A program made the translations under genes and the position numbers. The notes beneath the pieces were generated by a model. That model searched no databases and was not told the DNA's origin. It was given only the letters and a program-made list of their open reading frames with translations. From Burkholderiales bacterium (GTDB lineage: Bacteria > Pseudomonadota > Gammaproteobacteria > Burkholderiales > Burkholderiaceae_F), in NCBI GenBank assembly GCA_016716275.1, contig JADJWR010000003.1:558001-622000 (forward strand): DNA of 64,000 bases, given 5' to 3'. Of the stretch, positions 7,243 through 16,603 are shown one piece after another; position 1 is the stretch's first letter; each line of letters opens with the position of its first letter.

Positions 7243-8043
7243 CTACTGCACCAGCGGCGTGTCGGCCTGCTCCAGCGAGACGCCGGCGAGGTGCGCTTCG
7301 CCGGCCAGCACCAGCAGGTACTGGCGCAGCGCGGTGGCGAAGGCCTGCTGGCGCAGCGACTGCGCCACCGCGGCGCGGACCTCGTCGAACGGCGGCGACA
7401 TGCCGGCCTGCCGCTCGAGCACCTCGACCACGTGCAGGCCGAATCGGCTGCGCACCAGCCGTGGCAGCACGCCGACCGCCGGCTGGCCGTAGACCTCGCG
7501 CGCGAACTCGGGCGCACAGTCGGCGGCGGTGAGCCAGCCGAGCGCACCGCCGTCGGCGCCGCTGGGACAGTTGGACAGTTCGCGGGCGGCGGCGGCGAAG
7601 CGGTCGGCGTCGCCGACCGTCTCGCCGCGGTCGCGCGAGCGCAGGTCGATCAGGCAGGCTTCGGCGCGCCGGCGCAGGGCCTCCAGATCGACGCCGGGCG
7701 TGACTGCGAACAGGACATGGCGCAGCCTCGCCCGCTCGCCCACCGCATAGCGGCCGGCGTGCGCGGCGTAGTGGCGGCGGCAGGCGTCCTCGTCCGGCTC
7801 CGGCACGGCCAGTTCGCGGTCGAGCAGGGCCTCGATCGCCGCGCTGGCCGCCTCGCTGATCGCGCCGGCGACCGGTGGCGGATCGTCGGCGGCGAGCAGG
7901 CCGGCACGGATCGCCGCCTGCCGCAGCAGTTCGGTGCAGGCGCGCTGGCGCAGCTCGCCCGGCGCCAGCACTTCGCTTTCGCCTGCCAGCGCGACGCCGT
8001 TTACCTGCGCGCCGGCCCCGTCGGCAGCCTGCAGCGGACTCAC
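7243..8043 (-). CDS. Parvulin-type peptidyl-prolyl isomerase of the nar operon
   Basis: 266 residues. GTG 8043 overlaps the narI stop (GTGA). The N-terminal ~100 residues are helical (SurA/NifM-like). Residues about 106-210 form the parvulin domain, starting RARLRHVLFAV and containing GGALGWLTAADCAPEFAREV and SRFGLHVVEVLER. A PPIase of this kind follows narI in the narK1K2GHJI cluster of Pseudomonas aeruginosa, so it is probably a cytoplasmic maturation factor for the reductase. No signal peptide is seen. Substrate unknown. Confidence 0.85.
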   Translation of the reverse strand: MSPLQAADGAGAQVNGVALAGESEVLAPGELRQRACTELLRQAAIRAGLLAADDPPPVAGAISEAASAAIEALLDRELAVPEPDEDACRRHYAAHAGRYAVGERARLRHVLFAVTPGVDLEALRRRAEACLIDLRSRDRGETVGDADRFAAAARELSNCPSGADGGALGWLTAADCAPEFAREVYGQPAVGVLPRLVRSRFGLHVVEVLERQAGMSPPFDEVRAAVAQSLRQQAFATALRQYLLVLAGEAHLAGVSLEQADTPLVQ

Positions 8044-8765
8044 GTCGCGCTCCCCGGCTGGTTCTGGCCGGTCGGCACGTTCAGTCGGCGCGAGCGCACC
8101 ACCTGGTAGGGACGGAACAGGTAGGCCACCGAGGCGAAGCCGCTCCACACGTGCACCAGGCGGCTGAACGGAAACAGCAGGAAGATCGTCATGCCCAGCA
8201 GCATGTGGGCGATGAAGTGCCACTGGATGCCGGCGATCACGCTCGGATCGGGGCGCAGCGTGGCGATGCCCTGCAGGTACGAGGCCAGCGCGATCATGGT
8301 CTGTGGGTCGGAGACGTGGCTGAGCGAGGTCGGCAGCGTCGCCAGGCCGAGCGCCAGCTGCACCCACAGGATGATCAGGATCGCCAGGTCCGTGCGGTGG
8401 CTGGTCAGGCGGATGCGCGGGTCGAACAGGCGCCGGTGCAGCAGCATCGACAGGCCGACGAAGCACGCCAGTCCGGCGATGCCGCCGGCGACCACTGCCA
8501 GCAGCTGCTTCTGCGAGGCGGTCATGACGACCTCGTAGACCGAGTGCGGCGTCAGCTGGCCGAACAGGTGGCCGAAGAACAGGAACAGGATGCCGCCGTG
8601 GAACAGGTTGCTGCCGATGCGCAGCTGCCGCGCCCGCAGCATCTGCGACGAGTCGCTCTTCCACGTGTACTGGTCGCGGTCGAAGCGCGCCAGGCTGCCC
8701 ATCAGGAACACCCCCAGGCAGATGTAGGGGTAGACGACGAAGACGAAGGTGTGCAGGGCGTTCAT
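8040..8765 (-). CDS. narI: Respiratory nitrate reductase gamma subunit (cytochrome b)
   Basis: 241 residues with five membrane segments. All four haem b ligands fall at the E. coli positions: His56 and His66 in NLFHGGILFLFFGHLFG, and His187 and His205 near the C-terminus (QWHFIAHMLLG, RLVHVWS). It takes electrons from quinol on the periplasmic side and passes them to NarH. ATG 8765 overlaps the narJ stop (8762-8764), and its own stop overlaps ppiC, so the three are coupled. Confidence 0.95.
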   Translation of the reverse strand: MNALHTFVFVVYPYICLGVFLMGSLARFDRDQYTWKSDSSQMLRARQLRIGSNLFHGGILFLFFGHLFGQLTPHSVYEVVMTASQKQLLAVVAGGIAGLACFVGLSMLLHRRLFDPRIRLTSHRTDLAILIILWVQLALGLATLPTSLSHVSDPQTMIALASYLQGIATLRPDPSVIAGIQWHFIAHMLLGMTIFLLFPFSRLVHVWSGFASVAYLFRPYQVVRSRRLNVPTGQNQPGSAT

Positions 8766-9475
8766 GCGCTTGCTCCTCGGGCGGCGGCGGGCGGCGCCGT
8801 TTTGGCGGGTCGGACGATATGGATGGGCTGCGGCTCGCTCGGCCGCGACTGGCCGCGGCTGTCGCAGCCGCCGAAGGCCTCGGGCTCGGCCCAGGACTCG
8901 TCGAGCGGCGGCTCGGCGGCCAGTTCGACGCGTTCGGCGCGCTCGCCGGCCAGCTCCAGCACGGCGGCCAGCACGCCGGCGTACGGGCTGCGACGCTCGG
9001 CCAGCGCGCTGAAGATCGCCCGCACGATGTGCGCCGTCTCGCGCAGGAACTCGCGCGCCTGCTGCTGCGGCTGCGTGCTGGCGAACTCCAGCACCACCGG
9101 CAGGTAGTCGGGCAGTTCGCCGGCGGTCATCTGCAGGCCGGCGCGCTCGTAGGTCTGCGCCAGGTCGACCATCGCCTGGCCGCGGTCGCGGCTGTCGCCG
9201 TGCACGTGCTCGAACAGGTGCAGGGCGGTGCGGCGGCCGCGGTCGAACAACTCGACGTACTCGCTCTCGGTGCGGATGGCGTCGGCGGTGGCCAGGCGTG
9301 CGGCCAGCGCGTCGAGTTCGGCCAGGCGCGCCGGCTCGAGCGCGCCTTGCTCGCGCAGCGCCTGCGCCAGCGCCGGTGCCAGGCCGCGCAGTTCGGCGTC
9401 CGGGTAGCGCAGCAGCCAGGCCAGCGCGCGCAGCGTGCGGCACATCTTCGGCGGTTGGGGGGTGAAGATTGCCAT
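8762..9475 (-). CDS. narJ: Nitrate reductase molybdenum cofactor assembly chaperone
   Basis: 237 residues. The chaperone core includes LAWLLRYPDAELR, LFEHVHGDSRDRGQAM and LPDYLPVVLEF, typical of NarJ, which binds the NarG N-terminus and gates Mo-cofactor insertion before membrane docking. The C-terminal ~45 residues are Pro/Ala-rich and variable in the family. ATG 9475 is two bases after the narH stop; the end overlaps narI. Confidence 0.95.
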   Translation of the reverse strand: MAIFTPQPPKMCRTLRALAWLLRYPDAELRGLAPALAQALREQGALEPARLAELDALAARLATADAIRTESEYVELFDRGRRTALHLFEHVHGDSRDRGQAMVDLAQTYERAGLQMTAGELPDYLPVVLEFASTQPQQQAREFLRETAHIVRAIFSALAERRSPYAGVLAAVLELAGERAERVELAAEPPLDESWAEPEAFGGCDSRGQSRPSEPQPIHIVRPAKTAPPAAARGASA

Positions 9476-9477
9476 CG

Positions 9478-11001
9478 TCACACCGTCGCCTTGATCGGGA
9501 TGGTCCGCTTCTTCTCGCTGCCGAACAGGCTCGTTTCGGTCACCCCTTCGCTGCAGCCGTTGCCGAACGAGAAGCCGCAGCCGCCGCGCACGTTGAAGGC
9601 GTTCTCGGCGTACTCGCGGTGGGTGGTCGGGATGACGAAGCGGTCCTCGTAGTTGGCGATCGCCATCACCCGGTACATCTCCTCGACCTCGGCGCGGGTG
9701 AGCCCGACGCGCTCGAGCACCGCCGGCTGTTCGACGCCGTCTACATGGCGGCTGCGCATGAAGGCGCGCATCGCCAGCATCCGCTCCAGCGCGCGTGCCA
9801 CCGGTTCCTCGTCGCCGGCGGTCAGCAGGTTGGCCAGGTACTTCAGCGGGATGCGCAGGCTGCGCACGTCCGGCAGCTCGCCGTTCACGCCGATCTCGCC
9901 GGCCTGCGCGCGCGCCGTCACCGGCGACAGCGGCGGGATGTACCAGACCATCGGCAGCGTCCGGTACTCGGGGTGCAGCGGCAGCGCCACCCGCCAGTCG
10001 ACCGCCATCTTGTAGACCGGCGATAGCTTGGCCGCCGCCAGCCACGCCTCCGGAATGCCGTCGGCGCGCGCCTGCTCGATCACCCGCGGGTCATTGGGGT
10101 CGAGGAAGATGCCGAGCTGCGCCGAGTACAGGTTGGCGTCGTGCTCGGTCGCCGCCGCCTCCTCGATCCGGTCGGCGTCGTACAGCAGCACGCCGAGGTA
10201 GCGGATGCGGCCGACGCAGGTCTCCGAGCAGACGGTCGGCTGGCCGGCCTCGATGCGCGGGTAGCAGAAGATGCACTTCTCGGCCTTGCCGCTCTTCCAG
10301 TTGTAGTAGATCTTCTTGTACGGGCAGCCGGAGACGCACATCCGCCAGCCGCGGCACTTGTCCTGGTCGATCAGCACGATGCCGTCTTCCTCGCGCTTGT
10401 AGATCGAGCCGGACGGGCACGACGCGACGCACGCCGGGTTCAGGCAGTGCTCGCACAGCCGCGGCAGGTACATCATGAAGGTGTTCTCGAACTGGCCGTA
10501 GATCTCCTTCTGCACGTCGTCGAAGTTGCGGTCCTTCGAGCGCTTGGCGAACTCGCCGCCGAGGATCTCCTCCCAGTTCGGCCCCCACTCGATCTTCTCC
10601 ATGCGCTGGCCGGTGATCAGGCTCCTCGGCCGCGCGGTCGGCGCCGCCTTCATCTCCGGCGCCGAGTGCAGGTGCTCGTAGTCGAAGGTGAACGGCTCGT
10701 AGTAGTCGTCGATCTCCGGCAGATTGGGATTGGCGAAGATCTTCATCAGCAGCTGCCACTTGCCGCCCTGGCGCGGCACGATGCTGCCGTCGCCCTTGCG
10801 GACCCAGCCGCCGTTCCACTTGTCCTGGTTCTCCCATTCCTTGGGATAGCCGATGCCGGGCTTGGTCTCGACGTTGTTGAACCAGGCGTACTCGACGCCG
10901 GGCCGGCTGGTCCAGACGTTCTTGCAGGTGACGCTGCAGGTGTGGCAACCGATGCACTTGTCGAGGTTCAGCACCATGCCGATCTGTGCGCGTACTTTCA
11001 T
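9478..11001 (-). CDS. narH: Respiratory nitrate reductase beta subunit
   Basis: 507 residues. Four cysteine clusters bind three [4Fe-4S] and one [3Fe-4S] centres: CIGCHTCSVTCKNVW, CEHCLNPACVASCP, CRGWRMCVSGCP (the Trp replaces a Cys, which gives the 3Fe centre as in E. coli) and CIFCYPR...CSETCVGR. It carries electrons from NarI haems to NarG. The start is preceded by GGGAGG. Length matches E. coli NarH (512). It lies 110 bp after narG. Confidence 0.96.
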   Translation of the reverse strand: MKVRAQIGMVLNLDKCIGCHTCSVTCKNVWTSRPGVEYAWFNNVETKPGIGYPKEWENQDKWNGGWVRKGDGSIVPRQGGKWQLLMKIFANPNLPEIDDYYEPFTFDYEHLHSAPEMKAAPTARPRSLITGQRMEKIEWGPNWEEILGGEFAKRSKDRNFDDVQKEIYGQFENTFMMYLPRLCEHCLNPACVASCPSGSIYKREEDGIVLIDQDKCRGWRMCVSGCPYKKIYYNWKSGKAEKCIFCYPRIEAGQPTVCSETCVGRIRYLGVLLYDADRIEEAAATEHDANLYSAQLGIFLDPNDPRVIEQARADGIPEAWLAAAKLSPVYKMAVDWRVALPLHPEYRTLPMVWYIPPLSPVTARAQAGEIGVNGELPDVRSLRIPLKYLANLLTAGDEEPVARALERMLAMRAFMRSRHVDGVEQPAVLERVGLTRAEVEEMYRVMAIANYEDRFVIPTTHREYAENAFNVRGGCGFSFGNGCSEGVTETSLFGSEKKRTIPIKATV

Positions 11002-11024
11002 GACGCCTCCCGCAGAGCCGCCTC

Positions 11025-11083
11025 AAGGGAGGCGAGCGCCCCCTCGGGGGGCAGCGAACGAATGTGAGCGTGGGGGTTCATAG
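11025..11083 (-). repeat. GC-rich repeat-like hairpin between narG and narH
   Basis: The 110-bp narG-narH gap is unusual for this tight operon. It holds a hairpin made by CCCCCTC/GGGGGG (about 11040-11053) flanked by GCCTCCCTTGAGGCGG-like and ACGCTCACATTCGTTCGC-like stretches (minus strand). From memory, this text resembles a short repeat scattered through Comamonadaceae/Rubrivivax-type genomes between genes. It could stabilise or attenuate the transcript between the two subunits. Confidence 0.45.
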
Positions 11084-11111
11084 ACTTGACTCCGTTTCGA
11101 TCGGTGGCAGG

Positions 11112-14100
11112 TCAGGGGTTCTCGCCCTGCGACTGGTAGGCCTGTGCCAGGTGGTCGTCACGCGGCGTGTCGAGCCAGTCGACCTTCTTCATCTTGCGCA
11201 CCACCACGAACTCGTCGCGGTTGGTGCCGATCGTGCCGTAGTAGTTGAAGCCGTAACTCAGCTGCGCGTAGCCGCCGATCATGTGCGTCGGCTTGGTGAC
11301 GATGCGGGTGACCGAGTTGTGGATGCCGCCGCGCACACCGGTGATCTCCGAGCCCGGCGTGTTGATGATCTTCTCCTGCGCGTGGTACATCAGCGTCATG
11401 CCGGGATTGACCCGCTGGCTGACCACCGCGCGGGCGGCGATCGCGCCGTTGATGTTGAACAGCTCCACCCAGTCGTTGTCCTCGATGCCGGCCTTCTTCG
11501 CATCGTCCTCCGACAGCCAGATCACCGGCCCGCCGCGATTGAGCGTCAGCATCATCAGGTTGTCGCTGTAGGTGGAGTGGATGCCCCACTTCTGGTGCGG
11601 CGTGATGAAGTTCAGCAGGATCTCCGGGTTGCCGTTCGGCTTGATGTTGTGGATGCCCGAGGTGGCCTTCAGGTCGACCGGCGGCCGGTAGCTGGAGAAG
11701 CCCTCGCCGAAGGCGATCATCCACGGGTGGTCCTGGTAGAACTGCTGCCGGCCGGTGATGGTCCGCCACGGGATCAACTCGTGCACGTTGGTGTAGCCGG
11801 CGTTGTACGAGACCTTCTCGCTCTCCAGCCCCGACCAGGTCGGCGACGAGATGATCTTGCGCGGCTGCGCCACCACGTCGCGGTAGCGGATCTTTTCGTC
11901 CTCGCGGTGCAGCGCCAGGTGCGCGTGCTCGCGGCCGGTGATCTTCGAAAGCGCCTCCCAGGCCTTCACCGCCACGTGGCCGTTGGTCTCCGGCGCCAGC
12001 TGCAGGATCACCTCGCAAGCGTCGACGTCGCTGACGATCTTCGGCCGGCCCTCGTCGTCGATGCCGTTCAGGTCGCCGAGCTGCTGCACCTCGGTCTGGG
12101 TGTTCCAGGCGATGCCCTTGCCGCCGTTGCCGACCTTCGCCATCAGCGGCCCGAGCGAGGTGAAGCGCCTGTAGACGGCCGGGTAGTCGCGCTCGACCAC
12201 CGCGATCTGCGGCGCGGTCCTGCCCGGCACCAGGTCGCAGTGGCCCTTCTTCCACTCCTTCACGTCGAGCGGCTGCGCCAGCTCGGTCGGCGTGTCGTGC
12301 ATCAGCGGCGTCAGCACCACTTCCTTTTCGACGCCGAGATGGCCGACGCAGACCTCGCTGAAAGCCTTGGCGAAGCCCTTGTAGATCTCCCAGTCGGAGC
12401 GCGCCTGCCACACCGGATCGACCGCCGCCGACAGCGGGTGGATGAACGGGTGCATGTCGCTGGTATTCAGGTCGTTCTTCTCGTACCAGCTGGCCGTCGG
12501 CAGCACGATGTCGGAGTACAGGCAGGTGGTGCTCATGCGGAAGTCGAGCGTCACCAGCAGGTCGAGCTTGCCCTCCGGCGCCTGGTCGTGCCACCTGACC
12601 TCGGCCGGCTTGGCGTCGCCGTCGCCGAGATCCTTGCCTTGCACGCCGTTCTCGGTGCCGAGCAGGTGCTTGCAGAAGTACTCGTGACCCTTGCCGCTCG
12701 AGCCGAGCAGGTTGCTGCGCCAGACGAACAGGTTGCGCGGCCAGTTCTGCGGCGCGTCCGGATCCTCGCAGCTCATCTCGAGACTGCCGTCCTTCAGCGC
12801 CCGCACCACGTAGTCCTTCGGCTCCATGCCGGCGGCCTGCGCGTCGCGCACCAGCTGCAGCGGATTGGTCTTCAGCTGCGGCGCGCTCGGCAGCCAGCCC
12901 ATCCGCTCGGCGCGCACGTTGTAGTCGATCATGCTGCCGCCGAAGGCCTTGCGGTCGGCCAGCGGCGACAGGATCTCCTCGACGCCCAGCTTCTCGTAGC
13001 GCCACTGGTCGGTGTGGGCGTAGAAAAACGAGGTCGAGTTCTGCTGCCGCGGCGGCCGGATCCAGTCGAGCGCGAAGGCCAGCGCCGTCCAGCCGGTCTG
13101 CGGCCGCAGCTTCTCCTGACCGACGTAGTGCGCCCAGCCGCCGCCGGACTGGCCGACGCAGCCGCACAGCATCAGCAGGTTGATCACGCCGCGGTAGTTC
13201 ATGTCGGCGTGGTACCAGTGGTTCATCGCCGCGCCGATGATGATCATCGACTTGCCGCGCGTCTTCTCGGCGTTCTCGGCGAACTGGCGCGCGACGGTGA
13301 TGACCTGATCGCGCGGCACGCCGGTGATCGCCTCCTGCCAGGCCGGCGTGTAGCTGGCGTTGTCGTTGTAGTCCTTGGCGCCGCCGCCGAGGCCGCGGTC
13401 GATGCCGAACTGGGCCGCCTGCAGGTCGAACACGGTGGCGACCAGCACCTCGGCGCCGTCGGCCAGGCGCAGGCGCGCCGCCGGCACGCGGACGCGGTTC
13501 AGCTCACCGTTCTGCGGGTTGTTCGGGAAGTGCGGCGTCACGGTGCCGGCGAAGTAGGGCAGGGCGACCTCGACCACCTCGTGCGCCGGCGCCTTGCCGT
13601 CCTCCAGCAGCGACAGCTTCAGCTTGACGGTGGCGCCGTCGCGGCCGTCCTTGTCCTCGAGGTTCCACTTGCCGGCATCGTCGCGGCCCTCGGCGCCCCA
13701 GCGGAAGCCGATCGAGCCGTTCGGCGGCACCACGCGGCCGGTGGTGTCGAGGGCGACCGTCTTCCACTCCGGGTTGTTGGCCTGGCCGAGCTTGTCGGAG
13801 AAGTCGCTGGCGCGCAGGTAGCGGTCGGGCGCCAGCACGGTGCTGCCGTCGGCAAGCGTCTGCTGCTTCAGCAGCAGCAGCAGCGGCAGGTCGGTGTAGC
13901 GGCGCGCGTAGTCGTCGAAGTAGGGCGCACGGCGGTTGAAGTAGAACTCCTTCATCACCACGTGACCCATCGCCATCGCCAGCGCCGCGTCGGTGCCCTG
14001 CTTCGGGTGCATCCACAGGTCGGCCAGCTTGGCGACCTCCGAGTAGTCGGGCGTCACCGCCACCGTCTTGGCGCCCTTGTAGCGGACCTCGGTGAAGAAG

Positions 14101-14897
14101 TGCGCGTCGGGGGTGCGCGTCTGCGGCACGTTGCTGCCCCAGGCGATGATGTAGGTCGAGTTGTACCAGTCGGCCGATTCCGGCACGTCGGTCTGCTCGC
14201 CCCAGACCTGCGGGCTCGACGGCGGCAGGTCGCAGTACCAGTCGTAGAAGCTCATGCACACGCCGCCGATCAGCGACAGGTAGCGGCTGCCGGCGGCGTA
14301 GCTGACCATGCTCATCGCCGGGATCGGCGAGAAGCCGACCACGCGGTCGGGTCCGTGCTTCTTGATCGTGTAGACGTTGGCGGCGGCGACCAGCTGGTTG
14401 ACTTCCTCCCAGCTCGAGCGCACGAAACCGCCCATGCCGCGCACCTTCTGGTAGTCGCGGCGGGCGGCCGGGTCCTCGACGATGCTGGCCCAGGCGTCGA
14501 CCGGGTTCTTGGCCACTTTCAACGCCTCGCGCCAGCGCTTGATCAGGCGGCCGCGCACCATCGGGTACTTCAGCCGGTTGGCGCTGTACAGGTACCAGGA
14601 GTAGCTGGCGCCGCGGGCGCAGCCGCGCGGCTCGTGGTTCGGCAGGTCGGCGCGGGTGCGCGGGTAGTCGGTCTGCTGCGTCTCCCAGGTGACGATGCCG
14701 CCCTTGACGTAGATCTTCCAGGAGCACGAGCCGGTGCAGTTCACGCCGTGCGTCGAGCGCACGATCTTGTCGTGCGCCCAGCGGTTGCGGTAGGCATCCT
14801 CCCAGGTGCGGTCCTCGCCGGTGGCCAGCCCGTAGCCGTTGGCGAAGGGCTCCTTCGGAACCGAGAAGTGCAGCAGGCGGTCGAGAAAGTGACTCAT
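11112..14897 (-). CDS. narG: Respiratory nitrate reductase alpha (catalytic) subunit
   Basis: 1261 residues (E. coli 1247). The N-terminal FS0 [4Fe-4S] ligands are His50, Cys54, Cys58 and Cys93, and the molybdenum ligand Asp is at about 223 in WYCDLPPSSPQVW. The bis-MGD fold, with motifs such as MSMVSYAAGSRYLSL, runs throughout. It reduces nitrate to nitrite on the cytoplasmic face, coupled to quinol oxidation through NarHI. There is no twin-arginine export signal, as expected for the membrane-bound Nar type. It is preceded by narK2 (22 bp) and followed by narH. Confidence 0.97.
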   Translation of the reverse strand: MSHFLDRLLHFSVPKEPFANGYGLATGEDRTWEDAYRNRWAHDKIVRSTHGVNCTGSCSWKIYVKGGIVTWETQQTDYPRTRADLPNHEPRGCARGASYSWYLYSANRLKYPMVRGRLIKRWREALKVAKNPVDAWASIVEDPAARRDYQKVRGMGGFVRSSWEEVNQLVAAANVYTIKKHGPDRVVGFSPIPAMSMVSYAAGSRYLSLIGGVCMSFYDWYCDLPPSSPQVWGEQTDVPESADWYNSTYIIAWGSNVPQTRTPDAHFFTEVRYKGAKTVAVTPDYSEVAKLADLWMHPKQGTDAALAMAMGHVVMKEFYFNRRAPYFDDYARRYTDLPLLLLLKQQTLADGSTVLAPDRYLRASDFSDKLGQANNPEWKTVALDTTGRVVPPNGSIGFRWGAEGRDDAGKWNLEDKDGRDGATVKLKLSLLEDGKAPAHEVVEVALPYFAGTVTPHFPNNPQNGELNRVRVPAARLRLADGAEVLVATVFDLQAAQFGIDRGLGGGAKDYNDNASYTPAWQEAITGVPRDQVITVARQFAENAEKTRGKSMIIIGAAMNHWYHADMNYRGVINLLMLCGCVGQSGGGWAHYVGQEKLRPQTGWTALAFALDWIRPPRQQNSTSFFYAHTDQWRYEKLGVEEILSPLADRKAFGGSMIDYNVRAERMGWLPSAPQLKTNPLQLVRDAQAAGMEPKDYVVRALKDGSLEMSCEDPDAPQNWPRNLFVWRSNLLGSSGKGHEYFCKHLLGTENGVQGKDLGDGDAKPAEVRWHDQAPEGKLDLLVTLDFRMSTTCLYSDIVLPTASWYEKNDLNTSDMHPFIHPLSAAVDPVWQARSDWEIYKGFAKAFSEVCVGHLGVEKEVVLTPLMHDTPTELAQPLDVKEWKKGHCDLVPGRTAPQIAVVERDYPAVYRRFTSLGPLMAKVGNGGKGIAWNTQTEVQQLGDLNGIDDEGRPKIVSDVDACEVILQLAPETNGHVAVKAWEALSKITGREHAHLALHREDEKIRYRDVVAQPRKIISSPTWSGLESEKVSYNAGYTNVHELIPWRTITGRQQFYQDHPWMIAFGEGFSSYRPPVDLKATSGIHNIKPNGNPEILLNFITPHQKWGIHSTYSDNLMMLTLNRGGPVIWLSEDDAKKAGIEDNDWVELFNINGAIAARAVVSQRVNPGMTLMYHAQEKIINTPGSEITGVRGGIHNSVTRIVTKPTHMIGGYAQLSYGFNYYGTIGTNRDEFVVVRKMKKVDWLDTPRDDHLAQAYQSQGENP

Positions 14898-14919
14898 CAG
14901 TGTCTCCGCAGGGGGGATT

Positions 14920-16569
14920 TCACGGGTTCTTCACGTAGGCGTCTTTGCGCAGGTAGAACCACCAGTTCAGCACCAGGCACAGCGCGTAGAAAGCGGCGAA
15001 GCCGTACATCGCCACCTGCGGCGTACCTGCCTTGATCTGCTCGCCGATCACCACCGGCGCGACGAAGGCGCCGTAGGCGGCCACCGCCGAGGTCCAGCCG
15101 AGCACCGGACCGGCCTGGACGCGGTCGAAGATGACGCCGATGGTGCGGAAGGTCGAGCCGTTGCCGATGCCGCTGGCGGCGAACAGCACGATGAACAGCA
15201 GCAGGAACGGCAGGAAGTACTGCTCCGGGGTGGCCGAGCCGTAGGCCAGCATCATCACGTAGCCGACGGCGACCGACGCCGCGACCATCACCACCGAGAT
15301 CACCTGGGTGACGATCGAGCCGCCCACCTTGTCCGAGATCCAGCCGCCGACCGGCCGGATCGCGGCGCCGACGAACGGGCCGATCCAGGCGTAGGCGAAG
15401 GCCGACGGCGCGTTCGGGTTCTTCAGCGTGTGGGTCATCACGCCGTCCGCGCCGGGCACGTGGCTGACGCCGAAGATCACGGCGATCGACAGCGGCAGCG
15501 CCATCGAGAAGCCGATGAACGAGCCGAAGGTGACGATGTACAGGACCGTCATCGACCAGGTGTGCTTGTCGCGGAAGATGGCGAACTGCTTGGCGATGTT
15601 CTCCTTCATCGGGCCGAAGGCGGCGAGCTTCATCACCAGCAGCGCCAGGCCGATGTCGAGCGGGATCGCCACCCACATGCTGAGCAGGCCCAGGCCGGTG
15701 GGCGCCGGCAGGTACAGGTACAGCACGAAGATCGCCGGCACGAAGGCCAGCGTGTACAGGTAGGTGACCTTGAGGAACGCGACGATCGGATGGCCGGCCG
15801 CCGGCGTGACCGTCTTCAGGTTGTTCATCCCCCACCAGCACAGCACCGACAGCGGCACCAGCGATAGCACCCAGGCGAAGCCGGCGTTCTGGATCCAGGT
15901 CGGCGTGCCGGCGGCGATCTTGCCCAGGATCCAGCCGCTGTCCTTCAGCAGCACCTTCGGCTCGCCGCCGAGGGCGCCGAACAGCCCCACCGTCATCACC
16001 AGCGGGATGACGATCTGCATGGTGGTGACGCCGAAGTTGCCGATGCCGGCGTTGATGCCCAGCGCCGTGCCCTGCAGCCGCTTCGGGAAGAAGGTGCTGA
16101 TGTTCGACATCGAGCTGGCGAAGTTGCCGCCGCCGACACCCGACCAAAGCGCCAGCAGCTGGAACACCCACAGCGGCAGGTCGGGGTGCTGCAGGGCGAT
16201 GCCGGTGCCGATCGCCGGCGACAGCAGCATCGCGGTGGTCAGGAAAATGGTGTTGCGGCCGCCGGCGATGCGGATGAAGAACGACGCCGGGATGCGCATC
16301 GTCGCGCCGGAGATGCCGGCGATGGCGGTCAGCGTGAACAGCTCGGCCTGGCTGAAGGGGAAGCCCAGGTTGAGCATCTGCACGGTGATGATCCCCCACA
16401 TGCCCCAGACGGCGAAGGCGCACAGCAGCGCTGGCACCGACAGGGCGAGGTTGCGGTAGGCGATCTTCTTGCCGGTCGACTCCCAGAAGGCGTCGTCTTC
16501 CGGACGCCAGTCGGCGATGTCGCCGCTGCCCAGGCGCGGGCTGGCGGCGGTCGGTTGTGCGGCGGCCAT
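14920..16569 (-). CDS. narK2: Nitrate/nitrite transporter, NarK2 type
   Basis: 549 residues, MFS family of the nitrate/nitrite porter type, with 12 membrane segments and a long central insert (about residues 215-265). Signatures are GATMRIPASFFIRIAGGRN in loop 2-3 and GGGNFASSMSNISTFFPKR with GINAGIGNFG (the nitrate signature in TM5). This second type (NarK2) usually exchanges nitrate for nitrite; the direction of exchange here is inferred. It follows narK1 by 34 bp. Confidence 0.9.
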   Translation of the reverse strand: MAAAQPTAASPRLGSGDIADWRPEDDAFWESTGKKIAYRNLALSVPALLCAFAVWGMWGIITVQMLNLGFPFSQAELFTLTAIAGISGATMRIPASFFIRIAGGRNTIFLTTAMLLSPAIGTGIALQHPDLPLWVFQLLALWSGVGGGNFASSMSNISTFFPKRLQGTALGINAGIGNFGVTTMQIVIPLVMTVGLFGALGGEPKVLLKDSGWILGKIAAGTPTWIQNAGFAWVLSLVPLSVLCWWGMNNLKTVTPAAGHPIVAFLKVTYLYTLAFVPAIFVLYLYLPAPTGLGLLSMWVAIPLDIGLALLVMKLAAFGPMKENIAKQFAIFRDKHTWSMTVLYIVTFGSFIGFSMALPLSIAVIFGVSHVPGADGVMTHTLKNPNAPSAFAYAWIGPFVGAAIRPVGGWISDKVGGSIVTQVISVVMVAASVAVGYVMMLAYGSATPEQYFLPFLLLFIVLFAASGIGNGSTFRTIGVIFDRVQAGPVLGWTSAVAAYGAFVAPVVIGEQIKAGTPQVAMYGFAAFYALCLVLNWWFYLRKDAYVKNP

Positions 16570-16603
16570 GTGTTCTCCCTCGGTTTGGTTGGCGTGCGCG
16601 GTC

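Noticed and set aside
11064..15035. 1323-codon open frame on the plus strand opposite narG
   Set aside because: It mirrors narG on the other strand; high GC makes such antisense frames stay open. Its translation has no domain and NarG is unmistakable.
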